From positions 62,001 through 126,000 of the forward strand of contig NZ_MZNT01000019.1 of NCBI RefSeq assembly GCF_002042965.1: a DNA stretch of 64,000 bases, read 5' to 3'. The first letter of the stretch is position 1, and the number at the start of each line of letters is the position of its first letter. The position numbers and the translations under genes were made by a program. The notes beneath the pieces were generated by a model. It saw nothing but the letters and a program-made list of their open reading frames with translations, did not search any database and was not told where the DNA came from. Of the stretch, positions 1 through 8,207 are shown piece after piece. The DNA comes from Paenibacillus sp. 32352 (GTDB taxonomy: Bacteria > Bacillota > Bacilli > Paenibacillales > NBRC-103111).

Positions 1-697
1 GGCTGTATGGAGAAGACCGTTCCTCTCCCCGCACAAGCCGTTCCAGCGACCGCTGCACATCCTCCGCCTTGCAGGCAGCCCCATTATGGAAGCGGACCTG
101 CTTCTGCAAATAAAACCTCCAGCACCGCGCCTCCTCATCCCTTTCCCAATGATGGGCCAGGCCTGGGGCAAAGGTATCTCTATCCGGGTCGAAAACGACC
201 AAGGTGTCGAACAGCTGCCGGATCAGGTGCAGCTCGGTACGGCGGGTCGCATAGATCGGATCGAGCATTCCCGGCTTCCGGTACGAGGGGAAGCGGAGCA
301 AATGCTGCTGTTCTTCCCCTCCCTTATGGTTATGGAAGCCGAAGGACCGTCCGATGGCGTCATGCAGCCGCTCCCGCCCCTGCTCCGTGAGCAGCGGCGA
401 TTGAAGCAGCTTCACCGCCTCCTGCAATTGACCCGTGCCTATCCATGCTTCAGCCTGCTCCAGGAGCAACCGGTCTACATCGGCGAGAAATCGGACCCGG
501 GAGCTGTGACCTCGGCCGTTTCCCGGCCGCCAGCCGATCCAGCCTCGGCCCAGCAACGCCTTGATAATCAGCTTGGCGTTCCGTTCCGTACAATGCAGGC
601 AGGCTGCGATAGCGGGAACCGTAACGGCGGCTTCCTCCTGCGGATGCTCCGGCCTCCAGGCCCGGTATAGCTGTGCATAATGCTCAATCAGCTGCAT
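1..697 (-). CDS. SgrR-like transcriptional regulator, C-terminus cut by window edge
   Basis: The minus-strand reading frame starts at ATG 697 behind a GGAGGAGG-type ribosome binding site and stays open to the left edge, so about 232 N-terminal residues are visible and no stop is seen. The first ~100 residues look like the SgrR-type winged-helix domain (VPAIAACLHCTERNAKLIIK region, then GRGWIGWRPGNGRG). From about residue 150 the chain resembles a periplasmic-binding-protein fold of the SBP_bac_5 class (LFDTLVVFDPD, FAPGLAHHWE, FYLQKQVRFHNG). In SgrR-type proteins the binding domain is kept in the cytoplasm and senses a small molecule. It is divergent from the MFS exporter at 834, which parallels sgrR next to setA in enterobacteria; the ligand here is unknown. 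Family call is firm, function is inferred. Confidence 0.85.
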   Translation of the reverse strand, partial: MQLIEHYAQLYRAWRPEHPQEEAAVTVPAIAACLHCTERNAKLIIKALLGRGWIGWRPGNGRGHSSRVRFLADVDRLLLEQAEAWIGTGQLQEAVKLLQSPLLTEQGRERLHDAIGRSFGFHNHKGGEEQQHLLRFPSYRKPGMLDPIYATRRTELHLIRQLFDTLVVFDPDRDTFAPGLAHHWERDEEARCWRFYLQKQVRFHNGAACKAEDVQRSLERLVRGEERSSPYS

Positions 698-721
698 GGG
701 ATAACACTCCTCCTCCCTTAG

Positions 722-788
722 CCCCCAAAAAGGGGGAAATCTATTAAATAGAGATTACCCTTTTTATTCCCCTTTATCCAGGTACAAT
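722..788. promoter_or_regulatory. Divergent control region with imperfect inverted repeat
   Basis: The short space between the SgrR-like gene and the MFS gene holds two nested imperfect inverted repeats: AAAAAGGG at 727 onward facing CCCTTTTT at 758 onward, and AATCT facing AGATT around an AT centre at 739-756. A TACAAT hexamer at 783-788 could be the -10 of the MFS promoter. This is where an operator for the divergent regulator would be expected, but no consensus for the family is known to me that would confirm it. Confidence 0.35.
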
Positions 789-833
789 AAAAGCAAATCT
801 TTGGATTCCTTCGGAAGGAGGCCCGGTCCTTAT

Positions 834-2135
834 ATGAATCCCTCCCAGCCTTCGGCCTACAACCGGTCTGACGTCCGCCGTACCATCGGTCCTGCGGCAG
901 AGGGACGTCTTCAGGTACGCGTCATCGCCTGGATTACCGCCATCAGTCTGCTGGGCGACTCTATGCTGTACATCGTGCTTCCGGTCTATTGGCGGGAGTT
1001 CGGCCTCGACGCCCTGTGGCAGGTCGGAGTGCTGCTCTCCGTCAACCGTTTCGTGCGGCTGCCGTTGAATCCGCTGGTCGGCTGGTTGTACGGCCGAATC
1101 AGCAAACGGATGGGCGTCATGCTGGCCGTAATACTGGCTTTCCTGACAACCGCCGCTTACGGAGCCTTTTCCGGCTTCGTCGCTTTGCTCGCAGCGCGTG
1201 CCTTGTGGGGTGCGGCTTGGTCGCTCCTGCGCATCGGCGGCTACCTTACGGTGCTGGAGGCCGCCGACGACAGCAACCGTGGGCGCCTGCTCGGCAGCTA
1301 CAACGGCATCATCGGCGTCGGCAGCCTCATCGGTATGCTGGCCGGCGGCGTTCTGGCCGATGCGCTTGGCGCGCGCATCGTGTCGCTTCTGCTGGCCGCC
1401 GCCATGCTGGCCGGCATCCCGCTGGCTTGGCGGCATGTACCCGGCGCGGCCGCCCAAGAGCGCCCCGGTGGCTCCCCCGCCGGGAAACAGCCTGCGGCTC
1501 GCCGGCCCTTCGCCGCCTTGACGGGAGGCGGCCGCTCCAGGCTCGTGCTCGCCACGGGGCTTGTGACGGCCGTCGTCTTCTTCGGCGTCTATGCCGGCAC
1601 GATGAGCCCGGTCATCGAGGCTCATCTGCCCGACTCCGGCACGCTGCTGCTGTTCGGCGTTTCGTTCGGCGCCGCTTCGCTCGCAGGCGTCGCGCAGGCC
1701 GTCCGCTGGGCCTGGTCCCCGTTCCTGTCGCCGCGGATCGGAGCGTGGTCCGACGGCCCCCGCGGCCGGCTGCCTCTCTTTATCGGCAGCCTTGTCCTGG
1801 CGGTTGCGGCGCTTGCACTACTGCCGCACCCGCTGCCCTTCGCAGCATGGCTTGCGGTACTGCTGGCCGCCCAGCTGGCCAATACCGCCATCGTCACGCT
1901 GAACGACGCGCTGGCGGCCGACGGCGCGGCGGGCGAATCGCGTGTCGCCTATATGACGACCTATACGACGGTCGTCGATGTCGGGGCCGCGCTGGGCCCG
2001 CTGGCCGGCTACGCACTGATCGACTCGCTCGGGCTCGCCGGGGTGTACGGCCTGTGCGCGGCGCTGCTCCTGCTGCTTAGCTTGGCCTGGCTTATTGAAG
2101 CGCGAATGCGTTCCCGCCGCTCCCCCGTGGTATAA
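834..2135 (+). CDS. MFS transporter, probable efflux carrier
   Basis: Protein of 433 residues with about 12 hydrophobic segments, split by a polar loop near the middle (the GGSPAGKQPAARRP region), as usual for major facilitator proteins. The loop between helices 2 and 3 carries a motif-A-like GWLYGRISKRMG. A TTG start at 801 would add 11 residues, but the AGGAGG lies between that TTG and the ATG at 834, so 834 is chosen. It is transcribed away from the SgrR-like regulator, which suggests substrate-induced expression. The substrate cannot be read from sequence; sugar or drug efflux are both possible. The gene is clearly more GC-rich than its surroundings. Confidence 0.85.
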   Translation: MNPSQPSAYNRSDVRRTIGPAAEGRLQVRVIAWITAISLLGDSMLYIVLPVYWREFGLDALWQVGVLLSVNRFVRLPLNPLVGWLYGRISKRMGVMLAVILAFLTTAAYGAFSGFVALLAARALWGAAWSLLRIGGYLTVLEAADDSNRGRLLGSYNGIIGVGSLIGMLAGGVLADALGARIVSLLLAAAMLAGIPLAWRHVPGAAAQERPGGSPAGKQPAARRPFAALTGGGRSRLVLATGLVTAVVFFGVYAGTMSPVIEAHLPDSGTLLLFGVSFGAASLAGVAQAVRWAWSPFLSPRIGAWSDGPRGRLPLFIGSLVLAVAALALLPHPLPFAAWLAVLLAAQLANTAIVTLNDALAADGAAGESRVAYMTTYTTVVDVGAALGPLAGYALIDSLGLAGVYGLCAALLLLLSLAWLIEARMRSRRSPVV

Positions 2136-2161
2136 TAAGACCAAAAAGGAGCGAGACGGTT

Positions 2162-2626
2162 ATGCCCGCATTTACGGCCCGGCTGATCCGCCCCGAAGGA
2201 ACCGGAACATGGACCTATTTGAACGTTCCCTTCGATGCGGAGAGCCTTTTTGGAACCAAAGCCCACATCAAAGTCAAAGGCACTGTCAACGGAATTCCGT
2301 ATCGAAGTACGCTGATGCTTCATGGGGGCGGAACCCACTACATGGTGGTCAATCAAGCCATCCGCGAGGCCGCCGGCGTTCAAGCGGGCGATACCGTGGA
2401 AGTAACGATGGAGGAGGATATGGAGCCTCGCGCCGTCGATATTCCCGATGATCTCCAAACGGCATTGGAGGAGCACGTGGAGGCCGGACGCTTTTTCGCA
2501 AAGCTCCCTTATTCCGCCCAAAAGGTGTACGTCGATTGGATCGAAGCCGCCAAAAAGGCCGATACCCGTACCCGCCGCATACAAAAAGCCATCGCCCTGC
2601 TGGAGGAGGGCAAACGGCTGAAATGA
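2162..2626 (+). CDS. DUF1905 / YdeI-OmpD-associated family protein
   Basis: A 154-residue protein starting 26 bp after the MFS gene behind an AAGGAG site, so the two are probably co-transcribed. Residues ~1-90 match the DUF1905 beta-barrel pattern (FTARLIRPEGTGTWTYLNVP, GTVNGIPYRSTL, VNQAIREAAGVQAGDTV). Residues ~100-150 match the YdeI/OmpD-associated helical tail (FFAKLPYSAQKVYVDWIEAAK, ending in ALLEEGKRLK). Proteins of this pair of domains are widespread in Bacillales without a firm function; the bacteriocin-protection label comes from distant relatives and should not be transferred. Confidence 0.85.
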   Translation: MPAFTARLIRPEGTGTWTYLNVPFDAESLFGTKAHIKVKGTVNGIPYRSTLMLHGGGTHYMVVNQAIREAAGVQAGDTVEVTMEEDMEPRAVDIPDDLQTALEEHVEAGRFFAKLPYSAQKVYVDWIEAAKKADTRTRRIQKAIALLEEGKRLK

Positions 2627-2680
2627 ATAGCCCTCGCTGCATGACAGGCCGGGACCGGCTTTGACGGTATATAAATATGA

Positions 2681-2716
2681 AAAAAGCCCGCAGCTGCCTG
2701 TACAGCGCGGGCTTCT
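2681..2716 (-). terminator. Intrinsic terminator after csoR-type gene
   Basis: Stem AAGCCCGC (2684-2691) pairs with GCGGGCTT (2706-2713); read on the minus strand it is followed by a run of six T. It sits about 35 bp past the stop of the CsoR-type gene and may also end the plus-strand transcript. Confidence 0.8.
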
Positions 2717-2750
2717 CCCGTTGGTTATACACAAATGGACTGAATGACCG

Positions 2751-3110
2751 TTATTTCATCAGCTTACCTATCGTTTTGAGCAGCTCGTCGACGACTTCCT
2801 TATCCCCCTGCTCCAGACGCTCGACAACACAGGACCTCATATGCCCTTCGAGCAGCACCTTCCCTACGCTGTTCAGAGCGGATTGGATAGCGGCTATCTG
2901 ATTGAGAACATCATCACAATAGGTGTCCTTCTCAATCATCCCCTTTACACCTCGAATCTGGCCTTCGATCCGGTTCAAGCGGGAGATCAAGTTATCTTTG
3001 ACCTTATCCGAATGATGGCTTTTCCGGGTTCCGTCCACGGCGCAGCAGGCATCCTCTTCGTTCAAGGCATTGTGATTTATTACAGTTTCCATATCTTTGG
3101 CGCTCATCAT
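2751..3110 (-). CDS. csoR: CsoR-family copper-sensing repressor
   Basis: A 119-residue all-helical protein of the DUF156/CsoR family. The Cu(I) ligand set is present as Cys65 (TYCDDVL), His90 and Cys94 (EGHMRSC), which is the copper-type C-H-C pattern; RcnR-type nickel sensors use a different set. There is an N-terminal extension of about 35 residues with a Cys-Cys pair not typical of short CsoR proteins. No copZA operon is adjacent, so the target is either its own promoter or elsewhere; a C-rich patch at 3173-3188 (ATACCCCTCCCCGG) upstream of the gene resembles half of a CsoR G-tract operator. The start is one of two consecutive ATGs with only a weak ribosome binding site. Confidence 0.85.
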   Translation of the reverse strand: MMSAKDMETVINHNALNEEDACCAVDGTRKSHHSDKVKDNLISRLNRIEGQIRGVKGMIEKDTYCDDVLNQIAAIQSALNSVGKVLLEGHMRSCVVERLEQGDKEVVDELLKTIGKLMK

Positions 3111-3358
3111 CAGTCACTTCACTTTCTATAGCGGACGAGCTCACCGCTCCCGCCGTTTTTATATACTATACAATACCCCTCCCCGGTTTCAAACCCATTT
3201 CCCCCGGCTATGGCCCTAAGTCCGACAGAATGGGTACGGGGGGCTAGAGCTTTGAGAAAACTTCGGGCCGTTATGCAAACTTTCTCTTTAATATGCCCCG
3301 AGGATACACTATACTGAATCTATTATTTGACGATAATAGAAAAAAGTAGGTCTTAACC

Positions 3359-5365
3359 ATGGAACATCTTCACGTTCATTATAACGGTTGGATTGTCTTG
3401 CTTTCCTTTGTCATTGCCTTGCTGGCTTCTTATTCCGCCCTCAATCTGGCAGGCAAAATCTCGCGTGCGCGGGGTAAAAGCAAGTACGTATGGCTGATGA
3501 CCGGCTCCTGCGTCATGGGCTGCGGAATCTGGTCTATGCATTTTGTCGGCATGCTCGCCCTTCATACGGATCTCCAGATCCGCTACGATATTCCCATTAC
3601 CCTATTATCCGCACTGGCCGGCATCCTGTCCTCCTTCATAGCGTTTCGGGTCACGATGGATACGCAGATAAACAAATGGAGGCTAGGAATCGGCGGCGTT
3701 GCGATGGGCGGTGGCATCGTAGTCATGCATTACTCGGGGATGGCCGCCATGCGCGCTTCTTTTACCATGTCATATGACCCTTACCTGTTTGCCGCCTCCG
3801 TCGCTGTGGCCCTAGCCGCCTCTTTCGCCGCCTTGTATTTATTCCGCCAATTTCGCCGTTCGCCGGACTTTAGCCGCTGGAAGCTGCTGTCCGCGGTGGT
3901 TATGGCCATTGCGGTATGCGGCATGCACTATACCGGCATGGCGGCCGTACTCATGGCGCCCGGCGAGTCTGCCATTTCGGCGGACATTGCCAGTGAGCCG
4001 TCCTTTTTTCTGGTGATCGGAGTTTCATTGGCTATGCTGCTTATTTTGGCCGTGTCCTGGGGAGCCATCTTCTTTGACCGCCACGTCTTGGAGCGTATGG
4101 CTTACAGCGATCCGCTGACCGGACTGGCGAACCGCCACGATCTGACGCGTTTTTTCGAGGAGCAGTTTCTTCCCGGAACGGAAGGAGCCGTCTTCTTCCT
4201 GGATCTGGACCGTTTCAAGACAATCAACGACACCCTCGGGCACGATATCGGAGATTTGCTCATTCGAGAAGTATCCCGCCGGCTGCAGCAATGTGCCGGA
4301 GATAACTGCAGCATCTTCAGGCTGGGTGGGGACGAGTTCCTCGTTGCCATCAAGGAAAACAGCCTCGAATCGGTGCAAGCTTTGGCGGAGCGACTGCTGA
4401 ACGATATCAAGCAGCCATACTTCCTGGAGGAAAACGAGCTGTACGTCACAGCCAGCATCGGCATCAGCCTCTCTCCGATTCACGGGACCGACCGGACCGC
4501 GCTGTTGAAGGCGGCAGATACGGCCATGTATAATGCGAAAGCAGCCGGAAAGAACCGGTACCGGATCTTCGACGAGGAAATGGATCGTCATATGATCCGC
4601 AAGCTGGAGCTCGAGAAAGATTTGCGCAAGGCGCTTGCGCACCAGGAGTTCTTTGCCGTGTACCAGCCGAAATGCGACGCGAACAGCAACCGGATCGTCG
4701 GCATGGAGGCGCTGCTGCGATGGAACCACCCGCGCTTGGGGATCATATCTCCAAAGGAATTTATCCCCATTGCAGAAGATACGGGCTTGATCATTCCCAT
4801 CACGCACTGGCTGCTGAAGGAAGTGTGCAGGCAGAATCGGTATTGGCAGGACCAGCAGCTTCTTCAGGTATGCGTATCCGTCAATATGTCCGTCCGAATT
4901 TTTGAAAGTCATGCACTGTACGATATGGTCGAGGAAGCTCTCGGGCAATCCGGACTGGAAGGCTCTTATTTGGAGCTGGAAATTACCGAATCGATCGCCA
5001 TGCATGACGCAGAGGATACGAGAGAGCAGCTTCAGCGGCTTCGGCAGCTGGGTGTCCGCATCTCGCTGGATGATTTCGGAACGGGGTATTCCTCCCTTGG
5101 AAGCCTGGACGAAATGCCGGTCGATACGCTCAAGATCGATCAGAGCTTTGTCAGTAAAAGCCAAATTCTATCCAAGCAGGCGATCATCAGCAATATTATT
5201 GCGATCGCCAAAAATTTGAATTTGGAGGTCATTGCCGAAGGCGTCGAAACCGAAGAGCAGATTCAATTTCTTCAATCCCGGGGCTGCCATGTCATGCAGG
5301 GCTATTATTACGGTATGCCGATGAGGGCCGATGAAATCCGACTGCTTGTCAAGGAAACCGTATGA
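3359..5365 (+). CDS. MHYT-GGDEF-EAL cyclic-di-GMP enzyme
   Basis: A 668-residue membrane protein. Residues 1-235 are seven hydrophobic segments carrying three MHYT repeats (MHFVGM at 60, MHYSGM at 123, MHYTGM at 189), a sensor domain thought to bind metal for oxygen, CO or NO. Residues ~245-405 form a GGDEF domain with an intact GGDEF at 323-327; the RxxD inhibitory site five residues before it is replaced by GDNC. Residues ~420-665 form an EAL domain with EALLRW at 450, ITES, DDFGTGYSSL, KIDQSFV, AEGVETEEQ and QGYYYG all kept. Both synthase and phosphodiesterase activity are therefore possible on paper. The layout matches MHYT-GGDEF-EAL proteins known from Bacillus and Pseudomonas. It stands alone with its own terminator. 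Confidence 0.92.
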   Translation: MEHLHVHYNGWIVLLSFVIALLASYSALNLAGKISRARGKSKYVWLMTGSCVMGCGIWSMHFVGMLALHTDLQIRYDIPITLLSALAGILSSFIAFRVTMDTQINKWRLGIGGVAMGGGIVVMHYSGMAAMRASFTMSYDPYLFAASVAVALAASFAALYLFRQFRRSPDFSRWKLLSAVVMAIAVCGMHYTGMAAVLMAPGESAISADIASEPSFFLVIGVSLAMLLILAVSWGAIFFDRHVLERMAYSDPLTGLANRHDLTRFFEEQFLPGTEGAVFFLDLDRFKTINDTLGHDIGDLLIREVSRRLQQCAGDNCSIFRLGGDEFLVAIKENSLESVQALAERLLNDIKQPYFLEENELYVTASIGISLSPIHGTDRTALLKAADTAMYNAKAAGKNRYRIFDEEMDRHMIRKLELEKDLRKALAHQEFFAVYQPKCDANSNRIVGMEALLRWNHPRLGIISPKEFIPIAEDTGLIIPITHWLLKEVCRQNRYWQDQQLLQVCVSVNMSVRIFESHALYDMVEEALGQSGLEGSYLELEITESIAMHDAEDTREQLQRLRQLGVRISLDDFGTGYSSLGSLDEMPVDTLKIDQSFVSKSQILSKQAIISNIIAIAKNLNLEVIAEGVETEEQIQFLQSRGCHVMQGYYYGMPMRADEIRLLVKETV

Positions 5366-5398
5366 AACCCATGAATTGGATTAGAAATGAACTAGACT

Positions 5399-5445
5399 GC
5401 CGTCTGCCTTATTCCCTTAAGGTAGATCGGCTTATTTTATTTTTA
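5399..5445 (+). terminator. Intrinsic terminator of the GGDEF-EAL gene
   Basis: GCCGTCTGCCTTA at 5399 pairs with TAAGGTAGATCGGC up to about 5432 with one bulge, followed by a T-rich tract (TTATTTTATTTTT). Confidence 0.75.
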
Positions 5446-5954
5446 AAGAACCCCTCCTCCCATAAAGTGAGGCCCTGACTTCGCTGTGGATTTAGATGCT
5501 TTTTCAGGGAATCCCAATCTAACTGTTTTATATCCCATGGATTCGGCTTATCCTTGCTTGCTTCCGTCATAAAAATGGATGAGTCGCCCCCGTGGTTTGA
5601 CTCTATCAATCCCCTCCGTCGTGCAATAGTATGTAGGTATAAAAATGAAAGAGAGGTGAGATTTCCATGGGAATAAGAACCGATATTGTTATTCTTTTCT
5701 TTAACGATGTAGCAGCAGAGATAACTAATTTCCAAATCATAGGCAGCGCAGAACCATGCACGCCGTTAATTCAAGTAGGATTAAGGGTTTCTAACGCCAG
5801 AATTTGTCTGTTGAGAAATGGCTTTGTAATAGAGGAGAGAACGCCGAACTTGTTGCGTTTCGTAAGGATATCGTAATTATCGGGCCCATCGTCAAGGAGA
5901 CTCACGGAATATAGTAATGATATAGCGCCGGATCATTTATAAGGAGGTTATCGC
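5446..5954. other. AT-rich intergenic stretch without a convincing gene
   Basis: About 500 bp of visibly lower GC than the flanks. It holds overlapping small frames on both strands, none with a recognisable family. The best of them (5667-5876, plus) is listed separately. No terminator or clear sigma-A promoter pair was seen in it. Confidence 0.5.
5667..5876 (+). CDS. Possible 69-residue protein, unknown
   Basis: ATG 5667 is preceded by AGAGAGGTGAG at good spacing, the only strong argument for translation. The product starts MGIRTDIVILFFND and has mixed composition with no membrane segment, repeat or known motif. It lies in the AT-rich gap upstream of the YheC/YheD gene. It may be a real small gene, a decayed remnant, or chance; a minus-strand frame overlaps its first part. 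Confidence 0.3.
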   Translation: MGIRTDIVILFFNDVAAEITNFQIIGSAEPCTPLIQVGLRVSNARICLLRNGFVIEERTPNLLRFVRIS

Positions 5955-6005
5955 ATGGTGGTTAGATGTGATAGCTGTATCTGGATGAGATATGAAGGCA
6001 TGTGA
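5955..6005 (+). CDS. 16-residue leader peptide overlapping the YheC/YheD start
   Basis: ATG 5955 follows AAGGAGG (5941-5947) at ideal spacing. The frame reads MVVRCDSCIWMRYEGM and stops at TGA 6003-6005. Its last codons overlap the GTG start of the next gene (ATGTGA arrangement), the usual geometry for translational coupling. It contains a CxxC pair. The downstream gene has no good ribosome binding site of its own, which fits coupling. The alternative is a frameshifted N-terminal stub. Confidence 0.5.
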   Translation: MVVRCDSCIWMRYEGM

Positions 6006-6736
6006 CTCCAATGTCGATCAAACGAGACAAATGGATGCAATATCGTATCTTGAACGATACGTCCTCGCTCGCCGCTCGTTTGCCTGAAACTCGGCTGCTG
6101 AACCCGAACGGGTTAGCAAAGCTGCTGCTTCAATATCAAAGCCTTGTTCTGAAGCCTCGTGATGGGAGATTCGGACGGGACATCCTGTTCATTACCCGTA
6201 ACGGAACGAACTCCTATCATATTCATAACGAAAAGAAAACGGTCACCATGAAAGATACCGAGCAGCTGCTCAAATGGATCGGTAAAAAAACCAGGAGACG
6301 ACGTGGCTATATTGTCCAACGACGCCTGCAGCTTGCTCAAATTCAACACAAGCCGTTCGACATCCGGATCATGGTGCAGCGAAGAAAAGGCACTTCGTCC
6401 ACTTGGAAAGTGACGGGCTCATACGCGAAAGTAGCGGCACGGGGATATCTTATCACGAATGTCCCTAGTCACATCATTCCAGTTTCTGAGGCGCTGAAAC
6501 TGGCCCGCATCGGGGATCGCGGCTTGATCTTCAAAATCAAACAGATCGCCCTGTTGGCTGCCGAACGGCTTGGGGAACGTTACCCTAAGCTTAGGCAAGT
6601 CGGGTTCGATATAGGCATCGATAGGAACCGACGAATTTGGATCATCGAAGGTAATTATTGGCCGGATTTGCTCCCTTTTCGGTCCTTGAAAGATTCATCG
6701 ATGTATCGAAGGATACTATGGTATCAGAAACATTAA
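6002..6736 (+). CDS. YheC/YheD family ATP-grasp protein
   Basis: A 244-residue member of the YheC/YheD endospore-coat-associated family. Recognisable stretches are KLLLQYQSLVLKPRDGRFGRDI (ATP-grasp nucleotide-binding part), YIVQRRLQLAQIQHKPFDIRIMVQR, VTGSYAKVAARGYLITNVPSH, and the metal/ATP-binding end QVGFDIGID...IWIIEGNYWPD. It is shorter than YheC and YheD of B. subtilis (about 360 and 450 residues) and corresponds to their C-terminal enzyme part. Start is GTG 6002 or ATG 6011; both lack a good ribosome binding site and rely on the leader frame. Substrate unknown. Confidence 0.85.
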   Translation: MTPMSIKRDKWMQYRILNDTSSLAARLPETRLLNPNGLAKLLLQYQSLVLKPRDGRFGRDILFITRNGTNSYHIHNEKKTVTMKDTEQLLKWIGKKTRRRRGYIVQRRLQLAQIQHKPFDIRIMVQRRKGTSSTWKVTGSYAKVAARGYLITNVPSHIIPVSEALKLARIGDRGLIFKIKQIALLAAERLGERYPKLRQVGFDIGIDRNRRIWIIEGNYWPDLLPFRSLKDSSMYRRILWYQKH

Positions 6737-6768
6737 AGCAGCGAGCCAGTTTATGGTTCGCTGCTTTT
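6736..6768 (+). terminator. Intrinsic terminator of the YheC/YheD gene
   Basis: AAGCAGCGAGCC (6736-6747) pairs with GGTTCGCTGCTT (6755-6766) with one wobble, directly after the stop codon. Confidence 0.75.
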
Positions 6769-6843
6769 GCGTACAAACTATTGCGAACCTGATTCATCCC
6801 GGCTCGCTCATCGCCTCTACTAACATCGTCGGTGACTGGAAGA

Positions 6844-6876
6844 CTTGGTTCACATTAATGAGAACCAAGCCTTTTT
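6844..6876 (+). terminator. Second hairpin terminator in the convergent gap
   Basis: CTTGGTTC (6844-6851) pairs with GAACCAAG (6862-6869), followed by CCTTTTT. It faces the plus strand and backs up the terminator at 6736; the convergent oxidoreductase gene ends just downstream. Confidence 0.6.
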
Positions 6877-6882
6877 CCCTTC

Positions 6883-7914
6883 TTACAAGGTAATATCAGC
6901 CAGATGAATTTTACGTCCTTCCTTTGCGCTCTGCAGAGCACCGTACACCATAGCCATGCTCTTGATGTTGTCCGCGCAGAACGTCTCCGGCTTGCGCCCT
7001 TCGACGAGTGCGGCAAACATTTCGTCAAGACATCCCTTATGACCGCTGCGCCCGCTCCAGTCCAGGTTCGCCTCCACACGGCGGAAGCGCCGCTTATCCG
7101 CCTGCTCCTCCGGCGGAAGGATGACTTCGGCGAACGGAGGAGTCGCTCCGTCCCAAATCGCCGTACCGCTGCTGCCGTTTACCCTCCATTCCGCTTCCCA
7201 GGACGTCGGGCTTCCCTCCGCGCACCAAGAGCCTCGGTAACAGAATACGCCTCCATCCGAATACTCGAAGATGCATACGGCCGCCGCATTGCCTGCATAC
7301 CAGGAGCCGGCGGGATTGAATTCATGGCAGTAGACGGATACCGGGTCCTTGCCGGTGATCAGACGGGCCTGATCGAACGTATGGATTGCCATATCGAGCA
7401 AGAGCGGGCTATCCATCGCATCGCGGAAGCCTCCGAAATGCGGACCGAGGAAAAAGTCCGCATTGACGAAGCCTATCCGGCCGATTCCGGCGTTATCGAT
7501 CAGATCGCGAAACGCCCGGATCTGCGGCAGATACCGGCGGTTCTGCATGACGGCATAGGTACGCCCCCGCTGCTCGGCTAGGGCAACCAGTCTCCGTGCC
7601 TCCTGCATGGAGGTCGTCATCGGCTTCTCTCCGAAGATATCGCAATCGAGCTCTAAGGCGGTGCTTGTTACCGCCGCATGGCTCTCCGGTATCGTGACAT
7701 CGAATACGAGATTCGCTCCGGATTCAGAGATGGCTTGACTCACATCATCATAAATGCCGCAGCTTATGCCGTAACGCTCCGCCATAGCTTCCGCCGCTTC
7801 CTTGCGTATATCGACCATCGCTACGATCTGCGAATCCTCCCGCTCCAGCGCATATTCAATCCAGGCCTTGGACATGCCGCCGCATCCGATAACGGCAATG
7901 CGAAATCGTTTCAT
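6883..7914 (-). CDS. Gfo/Idh/MocA family NAD(P)-dependent oxidoreductase
   Basis: A 343-residue protein with an N-terminal Rossmann fold (RIAVIGCGGMSKAWIEYAL), the EKPMTTS cofactor/active-site motif near residue 94, and the C-terminal sugar-dehydrogenase sheet with MAIHTFDQARLITG. Start at ATG 7914 is preferred over the upstream ATG 7938 because AAAGGGGG lies just before it. Substrate probably a sugar or inositol derivative. It stands alone, not in a sugar operon, unlike the second member of the family at 26134. Confidence 0.88.
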   Translation of the reverse strand: MKRFRIAVIGCGGMSKAWIEYALEREDSQIVAMVDIRKEAAEAMAERYGISCGIYDDVSQAISESGANLVFDVTIPESHAAVTSTALELDCDIFGEKPMTTSMQEARRLVALAEQRGRTYAVMQNRRYLPQIRAFRDLIDNAGIGRIGFVNADFFLGPHFGGFRDAMDSPLLLDMAIHTFDQARLITGKDPVSVYCHEFNPAGSWYAGNAAAVCIFEYSDGGVFCYRGSWCAEGSPTSWEAEWRVNGSSGTAIWDGATPPFAEVILPPEEQADKRRFRRVEANLDWSGRSGHKGCLDEMFAALVEGRKPETFCADNIKSMAMVYGALQSAKEGRKIHLADITL

Positions 7915-8207
7915 CTGGCTTCCCCCTTTAATGGTCATGAACCGTCTATTTGCATCATACCCGAACCTGACTCCCCTGTCTTTATTCGATTTGGCTCAAT
8001 TCCTCTCCTTTATGGCTTATTTTCCCTCCTCCTCCCCCAGGGCTATGAGGTGCAAAAAACGACATCAATCGAGTCGCAGCTTCCATTTCGACACCTCTAG
8101 GCCATTAAGATCAATTTGTCGAAAAATAACGGTTTTCGTAGGGCCAAAGCCATGGTATAAATAGATTAGACCATTTTAGCAAATTATGACAGGAGTGGAA
8201 ATGAGGA

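Noticed and set aside
774-1625. 283-residue minus-strand open frame inside the MFS gene
   Set aside because: High-GC shadow of the transporter; composition is His/Gln/Arg-rich as expected for an antisense frame and it has no ribosome binding site.
3173-3188. C-rich patch before csoR as a full CsoR operator
   Set aside because: Only one half of the G-tract palindrome is visible; kept as a remark in the csoR entry.
5409-5735. 108-residue minus-strand frame in the AT-rich gap
   Set aside because: TTG start without a ribosome binding site and it runs into the terminator stem of the GGDEF-EAL gene; only its C-terminal half looks protein-like.
8115-8160. GTTTTC-N15-TGGTAT resembling a sigma-B promoter before the FAD oxidoreductase
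   Set aside because: The -10 is a poor match and Paenibacillus-like genomes often lack sigma-B; not enough to call.
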